Shown here: positions 61,013 to 64,000 of the stretch, piece after piece
Position numbering within the stretch: position 1 is the stretch's first letter
How the letters are laid out: every line of letters begins with the position of its first letter
DNA from: Flavobacteriaceae bacterium NBU2973
GTDB lineage: Bacteria > Bacteroidota > Bacteroidia > Flavobacteriales > Flavobacteriaceae
Assembly (NCBI GenBank): GCA_026162565.1
Contig: JAOEIQ010000002.1
Span: 62,001-126,000 of the forward strand
DNA: 64,000 nt
Reading direction: 5' to 3'
The notes under the pieces: model-generated
Database searches by the model: none
What the model was told of the DNA's origin: nothing
The model's input: only the letters and a program-made list of their open reading frames with translations
Position numbers and translations under genes: made by a program

Positions 61013-61186
61013 ATGTTTGAATTTGATCAATATTTAGGATTTTTAGCATTTTTAACCATTTTAACGATTGGGTTTTGGTTAATGATATTTTTGTTAACCT
61101 TTGTTATTCCTTACTGGATTGGAGGATCGCTTATTGAGCGTTTAAAAGAAATTAGAGACGAGAAAAAAGCCAAGCAAAATAGCTAG
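61013..61186 (+). CDS. 57-residue membrane protein
   Basis: A small gene starting at ATG 61013: a short acidic start (FEFDQY), one long hydrophobic stretch that may form one or two helices (about residues 8-38, with PYWIGG near its end), and a basic-acidic tail (ERLKEIRDEKKAKQ). It has an own-strand terminator right after it. It is the kind of small Bacteroidetes protein that gene callers may miss. Function unknown. Confidence 0.65.
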   Translation: MFEFDQYLGFLAFLTILTIGFWLMIFLLTFVIPYWIGGSLIERLKEIRDEKKAKQNS

Positions 61187-61204
61187 GTTTTAATATACAT
61201 AAAT

Positions 61205-61236
61205 TAAAAAGGGAACCAATTTGGTTCCCTTTTTTG
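61205..61236. terminator. terminator after the 57-residue membrane protein
   Basis: A 13-base stem AAAAAGGGAACCA / TGGTTCCCTTTTT around a short AT loop, A-rich to the left and T-rich to the right; it can serve both strands. Confidence 0.9.
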
Positions 61237-61304
61237 TATTGTTATGTTACAGAATGCCAAGTCTCCAACATTTACGGTCAGGATTCTCGCAATGACAATT
61301 ACTA

Positions 61305-63764
61305 TTATGGTTGCCCTTCAAATTCGCCATCTCCACCCTCAAAGCCTCCACGTTGTCGCTCACGTTGTTTCTTTTGGTTAAATCTGTAAGTAAACGATAA
61401 ATTGATAGTGCGTTCACGCCATTGAAACTCGCTATACTGCTCAAACGTATTTGGTATAAAAATATCGCTCATACGCTTTCTGCTATTAAACACATCGTCT
61501 ACATTTAGAGCTATAGATGCCTTTTCGTTAAAGAAATCCTTGCTAAACGCAAGACTCATGGTGAATATACCTTGGTTTCTAGCTTGTGCTGTTTCTGTTG
61601 GACCTCTATAGAACAGACGTGTTTGCCAATCTACTTTGCCTGGAAGCGTTAGTTTATTGTTGAAGCGAATAAACCAGCTTAAGTTTTCGGCATCTAAACT
61701 TTGTAACTCGGTTTCACCCTCTGTTACCAAATTAAAGATGTTAAAATTACCATTCATATTCCATTTTCTGGAAGGACGATAAGTAAGAGTTAACTCACCA
61801 CCAATACGCTCGTTACTTGCTATGTTTAGTGGTGTACGTAAAGTTACAGGTACTTCTTGTCCATCTAAAATAGTGATTTGGTCTGTAGGAATTGTTACAA
61901 ATGTGATAACATCTGTTGTTCGCTGAAAATACACAGATGCATTAAACGTTAACTTCTCAAAACGTTTTAAGTAACCTAAATCTATCTGGTTAGAAAAAGC
62001 TGGCGTTAGAGCTGGGTTTCCTTGAAATAAATTTGTTGGACTTGATCGAGACGGAAACGGATTTAAGAAAAACGAACGTGGACGACTCAAGCGTCTGTTA
62101 TAGCCTAGTTGAATACTTTCTGTATCACTAAACTCATAGTTTAAGTTAAGTGTTGGAAACCAAGCATCAAAATTATTACGTTGCAAATTGTTCGTTTCTA
62201 CTTGATTTATAAATAATCGGGTTGTCTCATAGCGCAATCCAGCTAAAAATGAAAACTTATTAATCTTATTTCCATATTGCGTATAAAAAGCATTTATGGT
62301 TTCTTTAAAATCTAATACATTACTTGGATCTGTAATACCACCTGCTGCTAATTCCTCTAATGTTGGATTAATAAAAATAACATCATAATCAGAGTCTAGT
62401 TTGTTAAAGTCACCTCGATAACCTAGTTCAAATTGACTGTCTTCACCAATAGGTAATACATAATCAGTCTGTATGAGGATTCGGCGTTGTGCTTCTGCTG
62501 TACGAACACTTTCAGTTTCGATTCCATCTTGAAGAATTAGCGAAGATTCTACTTCGTCACTATCTTCAAATTGAAAATCAAAAGTTAATTTATGACCTGT
62601 ATCATTAAATTGTTTATCTATGTTTAAGGCATATTGAAATGTGCGATCATTTTCTATTTCTGGATCTAATCGTAATCCTTCTTCGATAGTACCATCAATA
62701 TCACGTTGAAATGTCTGGTTCAATGATGTATTGTCATTATCAGACGATCTGTAAAATATACTATTGGTTATTGAAGTTGATTCGTTTACATACCATTCAA
62801 TACCAAAATTACTATTGAAGCCTTTGCGTATTCTGTCGAATTCGGTATCCTCTCTCAAAAAGTCACCATTTACAACATTTCCTGATTGATCTTCTACAAA
62901 AAATTGTTGCTCACTGAATGAATTCCCAGGTCGTTCCCTATAGTTATAACCAGTATTAGTAAAAATATTGATATCACCAGTACGATAATTTAAGTTACCA
63001 TTAACACCAGCTTGCCATGGAAAACCTGTATTTATGGTAAGAGCACCATTTAAACCTTGTAATTTGCTTCGTCTAAGAATGATATTTAAAATACCTCCGC
63101 TACCTTCGGCATCGTAACGTGCTGAAGGAGATGTAATTACTTCTACACGTTCTATAGATTCTGCAGGCAATTGACGTAAAGCATCTGTTGAATTTAATCC
63201 AACTAATCCTGATGGCTTTCCGTTTATTAAAATACGAACATCATCGTTACCTCTGAGCTGTACATTACCTTCTACATCCACAGATACGGAAGGTACATTG
63301 TCAAGTACGTCACTTACTGTTCCTCCACGAACTGTAAGGTCTTTACCAATATTATAGATTTTTTTATCGAGTCTAATGTCTACAGTTGTTTTTTCTGCAA
63401 TAACTTCTACTGCTTCTAATGATTCCACATCTTCAGCTAGAGAAATAGTACCTAAATTTTCATCTGTAGTAATTTGTTTATTAGGTAAAGATTGTGTTTT
63501 GAAAGAAATAAATTCTATAGTAACATCGTAAATTCCAGTTGGAACAGGAATACTAAAATTACCATTAACATCTGTAATACCTCCAGTTATTATTTTGTTT
63601 TGTTGTTTACTAAAAAACGCAATAGTCGCGTATTCTAATGCTTGACCACTCTGTTGATCTATTACTTTTCCTGTTATTTCAACTTCTTTGCTTTCAGAGC
63701 TTTGGCTAAAAGAAAAAGCTATAGATACAATGGTAAGTATAATGGTTAGTGTAATTTTATTCAT
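61305..63764 (-). CDS. TonB-dependent-receptor-like outer membrane beta-barrel protein
   Basis: An 819-residue outer-membrane protein. A signal peptide (1-20) is followed by a CarboxypepD_reg-like domain (about 28-105, ITGKVIDQQSGQALEYATI), a plug domain (about 120-230, with LRGNDDVRILINGKPSGL and VEVITSPSARYDAEGSGGI), and a long beta-barrel with many alternating strands (240-800). It belongs to the outer-membrane beta-barrel family 3 group rather than the SusC type. The C-terminus ends in an unusual Arg/Gln/Gly/Glu-rich tail (QKKQRERQRGGFEGGDGEFE) after the last barrel strand, which ends FTYRFN. The substrate is unknown. It is monocistronic as far as the window shows. Confidence 0.9.
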   Translation of the reverse strand: MNKITLTIILTIVSIAFSFSQSSESKEVEITGKVIDQQSGQALEYATIAFFSKQQNKIITGGITDVNGNFSIPVPTGIYDVTIEFISFKTQSLPNKQITTDENLGTISLAEDVESLEAVEVIAEKTTVDIRLDKKIYNIGKDLTVRGGTVSDVLDNVPSVSVDVEGNVQLRGNDDVRILINGKPSGLVGLNSTDALRQLPAESIERVEVITSPSARYDAEGSGGILNIILRRSKLQGLNGALTINTGFPWQAGVNGNLNYRTGDINIFTNTGYNYRERPGNSFSEQQFFVEDQSGNVVNGDFLREDTEFDRIRKGFNSNFGIEWYVNESTSITNSIFYRSSDNDNTSLNQTFQRDIDGTIEEGLRLDPEIENDRTFQYALNIDKQFNDTGHKLTFDFQFEDSDEVESSLILQDGIETESVRTAEAQRRILIQTDYVLPIGEDSQFELGYRGDFNKLDSDYDVIFINPTLEELAAGGITDPSNVLDFKETINAFYTQYGNKINKFSFLAGLRYETTRLFINQVETNNLQRNNFDAWFPTLNLNYEFSDTESIQLGYNRRLSRPRSFFLNPFPSRSSPTNLFQGNPALTPAFSNQIDLGYLKRFEKLTFNASVYFQRTTDVITFVTIPTDQITILDGQEVPVTLRTPLNIASNERIGGELTLTYRPSRKWNMNGNFNIFNLVTEGETELQSLDAENLSWFIRFNNKLTLPGKVDWQTRLFYRGPTETAQARNQGIFTMSLAFSKDFFNEKASIALNVDDVFNSRKRMSDIFIPNTFEQYSEFQWRERTINLSFTYRFNQKKQRERQRGGFEGGDGEFEGQP

Positions 63765-63860
63765 TAAAAAATTTTTTTGAACAAAATTAGTTTATAGAAT
63801 CATGGCTATAGGTTAAAGTACTGTTAAACAACAATGGATTGTTTAGATTACTTCAAGTGT

Positions 63861-64000
63861 TTATGTTAAAGTCTTGTTAGGAAGAATATCGAATATTTTT
63901 TTTGCTGGTTTTCCAATTACTGCTTTATCTCCATTAATAATAATTGGCCTCTCAATTAAGTCAGGATATTCAATCATTATTTTAATGAGCTCATCTTTTG
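63861..64000 (-). CDS. C-terminal part of an ArsC-like (arsenate reductase family) protein
   Basis: The gene enters from the right edge; 46 residues are visible before the stop at 63861. ELIKIMIEYPDLIERPIIIN followed by GDKAVIGKP is the hallmark end of the thioredoxin-fold ArsC/YfgD/Spx superfamily (RPI and GRP positions, here GKP). The catalytic Cys lies outside the window, so I cannot tell a real arsenate reductase from a YfgD-type protein. Confidence 0.8.
   Translation of the reverse strand, partial: KDELIKIMIEYPDLIERPIIINGDKAVIGKPAKKIFDILPNKTLT

Noticed and set aside
61247-61444. 65-codon minus-strand frame at the receptor's 3' end
   Set aside because: It is an out-of-frame shadow of the barrel protein gene running into decayed repeat sequence (TCTCGCAATGACA near 61283).
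1-64000. Insertion sequence, prophage or integrative element
   Set aside because: No transposase, integrase, phage or conjugation protein is seen, and codon use looks even across the window.

Overview
The window is chromosomal DNA of a marine-type member of the Flavobacteriaceae (Bacteroidetes). The evidence is the low GC content, leaders without Shine-Dalgarno sequences, TANNTTTG-like promoter boxes, a type IX secretion C-terminal sorting domain (FG-GAP protein at 56780), a CAL67264-type membrane protein, a DUF2853 protein, a tricorn-like S41 protease, and a menaquinone pathway of the futalosine-independent type. I cannot name the genus with confidence. I see no rRNA, tRNA, CRISPR array, transposase or phage gene.

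Layout. 1-2.2 kb: a gene cut by the left edge, a YtxH-like protein, an acetyltransferase and an esterase. 2.2-18.3 kb: a dispersed but nearly complete menaquinone region (hotdog thioesterase, menF, menD, menB, menA, menC, menE), interrupted by a tricorn protease, DUF2853, a CvfB-like S1 protein, a C1 peptidase, a metallo-hydrolase, an SDR and a CPBP membrane protease. 18.4-22.6 kb: two secreted VWA-like proteins around an M24 peptidase; the second also carries a TonB-receptor plug, TPRs and a YfaP-like end but no barrel. 22.6-28.3 kb: MFS transporter, acyl-CoA carboxylase beta subunit, then a quinone/oxidative-stress-type operon (FMN reductase, MarR regulator, two pirins) with matching palindromic operators. 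28.3-34 kb: ABC ATPase plus an ABC-permease/M1-peptidase fusion, divergent from a membrane-bound LytTR regulator. 34-37 kb: CAL67264 protein, EttA, MBL lipoprotein. 37.1-46.2 kb: seven-gene cluster of unknown function (coiled-coil protein, membrane proteins, AAA ATPase). 46.2-47.8 kb: VOC protein and a miniature ABC system. 47.8-52.7 kb: RamB-like regulator divergent from aceB-aceA (glyoxylate shunt). 52.8-59.7 kb: GNAT, hutG, a coiled-coil membrane protein, hutI, a type IX-secreted FG-GAP protein, fumC. 59.8-64 kb: second C1 peptidase, a 57-residue membrane protein, a large outer-membrane beta-barrel receptor and the end of an ArsC-like gene.

The strongest unexplained structure is a population of palindromic repeats whose outer ends are GTCA...TGAC. 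They fill gaps between genes, and two copies lie in frame inside menF and menE. The best candidate for an undescribed system is the AAA/coiled-coil/membrane cluster at 37-46 kb, where three of the intergenic gaps carry such repeats.
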